From an uncultured Collinsella sp. (GTDB lineage Bacteria; Actinomycetota; Coriobacteriia; Coriobacteriales; Coriobacteriaceae): 31,329 nucleotides of DNA. A program made the position numbers and the translations under genes. This document shows, in pieces, positions 30,664 through 31,329 of this stretch; position 1 is the first letter of the stretch; each line of letters begins with the position of its first letter. The notes beneath the pieces are model-generated. The model had not been told where the DNA came from, searched no databases, and worked only from the letters and a program-made list of their open reading frames with translations. The stretch lies in the NCBI GenBank assembly GCA_900541205.1, contig UQIV01000028.1, positions 1 to 31,329 of the forward strand, in the 5' to 3' direction.

Positions 30664-31329
30664 CTACTCTTTATGGCTGCCACCTCCCCGCTTGACCAGG
30701 AGCGCGGCCACGATGAGCGCGGCTCCGGCGACCGCTGCGGCGGCCGCGGCGTACATTGCCATATCGCCAGTCGAGGGCATAAAGCCTCCGGTGGTAATGC
30801 TAGGGGGTGTGCCGGTGGGCGTGTTGATGAGCGACGCCTCCAGGCTGCCCGTCGACCCGTCCGCGCTGTCGGCGCGCAGGGGCGACTCGGCCGTGATGGT
30901 GAGCTTGGGCTTGGCGGCGGCCACCTGGTCGACGTCCAGGCCCTCGGCCTTGACCGTCACGGAGCGCGTGCCCTCAAAGGCGGTGTAGCCCTTGGGCGCC
31001 TTGAGCTCGCGGACCTCCAGCTTGCCCGAGTCCACGCCCGAGACGGTCACGCGGCCGTCCTCGCCCGTGGTGACGGTGGCCTTGCCCTCCGCATCCCACG
31101 TGCCGTCGGCCGCCAGCGTGCGACCGCGGTCGTCGGCGATGCTCAGGACCGCCCCGGCAAGCGGCTTGTCGCCGTCGCTGCCGCGCTTGGTGAGCGCAAG
31201 ATCCCAGGTGTAGGCGCACGCGTCGTCGCTCGGCGTGCGGGTGAAGCCGGCGTCGCCGGACTGGTCGGCAAAGGGAGAGCGCGGGTAGCGCAGGTAGACC
31301 TCGTTGGGGTTGCCCTTCGCGATGCCGTG
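30664..31329 (-). CDS. C-terminal part of a minor or tip pilin (5' end outside the window)
   Basis: 221 residues are visible and the frame runs off the window end. A SpaA/Cna-B-like domain (TWDLALTKRGSDGDKPLAGA, ending in the E-box-like LEVRELKAPKGYTAFEG) is followed by a short threonine/proline linker, the sorting motif MPSTG, a hydrophobic alanine-rich span and a basic end RGGGSHKE. The MPSTG variant differs from the LPLTG of the next gene, perhaps reflecting an anchor or tip role. It is followed after 108 nt by the major pilin gene in the same direction and very likely shares its operon. It is much more GC-rich than the major pilin gene. Confidence 0.88.
   Translation of the reverse strand, partial: HGIAKGNPNEVYLRYPRSPFADQSGDAGFTRTPSDDACAYTWDLALTKRGSDGDKPLAGAVLSIADDRGRTLAADGTWDAEGKATVTTGEDGRVTVSGVDSGKLEVRELKAPKGYTAFEGTRSVTVKAEGLDVDQVAAAKPKLTITAESPLRADSADGSTGSLEASLINTPTGTPPSITTGGFMPSTGDMAMYAAAAAAVAGAALIVAALLVKRGGGSHKE

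Overview
The window looks like a chromosomal segment of a high-GC gut actinobacterium of class Coriobacteriia, most likely Collinsella or a close relative. This is inferred from base composition, the gatCAB, glmM-crr-nagB and rplM-rpsI gene content, a tmRNA whose tag ends ...EPMALAA, class C sortase pili, and several short palindromic repeat families. No database search was possible, so the genus is a judgement.

Layout. 1-1700 (+): the visible part of a conserved hairpin cassette, a SAM methyltransferase, and the YhbY ribosome-associated RNA-binding protein. 1683-4682 (-): a 999-residue regulator with an N-terminal STAND-type NTPase and a C-terminal SARP-type DNA-binding region. 5131-8037 (-): an amino-sugar block of nagB, a PTS EIIA(Glc)-like protein and glmM. 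8161-9002 (-): rpsI and rplM behind a strong promoter. 9196-10074 (-): a patatin-like phospholipase. 10159-10559: repeats around the ssrA terminator, then tmRNA (ssrA, minus strand, 10570-10933). 11171-12529: an unrecognised small protein (+) and a RelB/PIN toxin-antitoxin pair (-) with its own promoter and operator. 12669-15008 (-): a P1B-type ATPase preceded by a small membrane protein. 15189-18773 (-): two ABC half-exporters, divergent from an AraC-type regulator (18888-19892, +). 19957-21321 (-): an AAA_14/DUF4143-type ATPase. 21705-25206 (-): the gatC-gatA-gatB amidotransferase operon, followed by a very long hairpin and a terminator. 25511-31329 (-): a pilus locus of a tip or minor pilin (cut by the window end), a major LPLTG pilin and a class C sortase. 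A winged-helix plus nucleotidyltransferase pair that resembles an AbiE-type toxin-antitoxin module sits between the major pilin and the sortase.

Functional links. NagB and GlmM are opposite sides of hexosamine metabolism: GlcN6P is either drained into glycolysis or committed to the cell wall, and EIIA would feed sugar import. The sortase should polymerise the two pilins despite the genes between them. The ABC pair and AraC regulator look like a self-contained regulated transport unit. The ATPase and small membrane protein look like a metal-export unit.

The most unusual signal is structural. A 136-nt hairpin with 37-nt arms lies between the gatB stop and its terminator (21566-21701). Its conserved inner segments (17 and 13 nt identical) recur at the start of the window (1-61) around a different but equally well paired apical stem. 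That is the pattern expected of a structured RNA family. Other notable signals are palindromes on the promoters of the two toxin-antitoxin-like pairs and of the AAA ATPase, 21-bp-spaced direct repeats at the AraC gene start, copies of the tmRNA T-arm sequence in inverted orientation downstream of ssrA, a roughly 70-residue insertion in GatB, and an SCA motif in place of CPC in the P-type ATPase.
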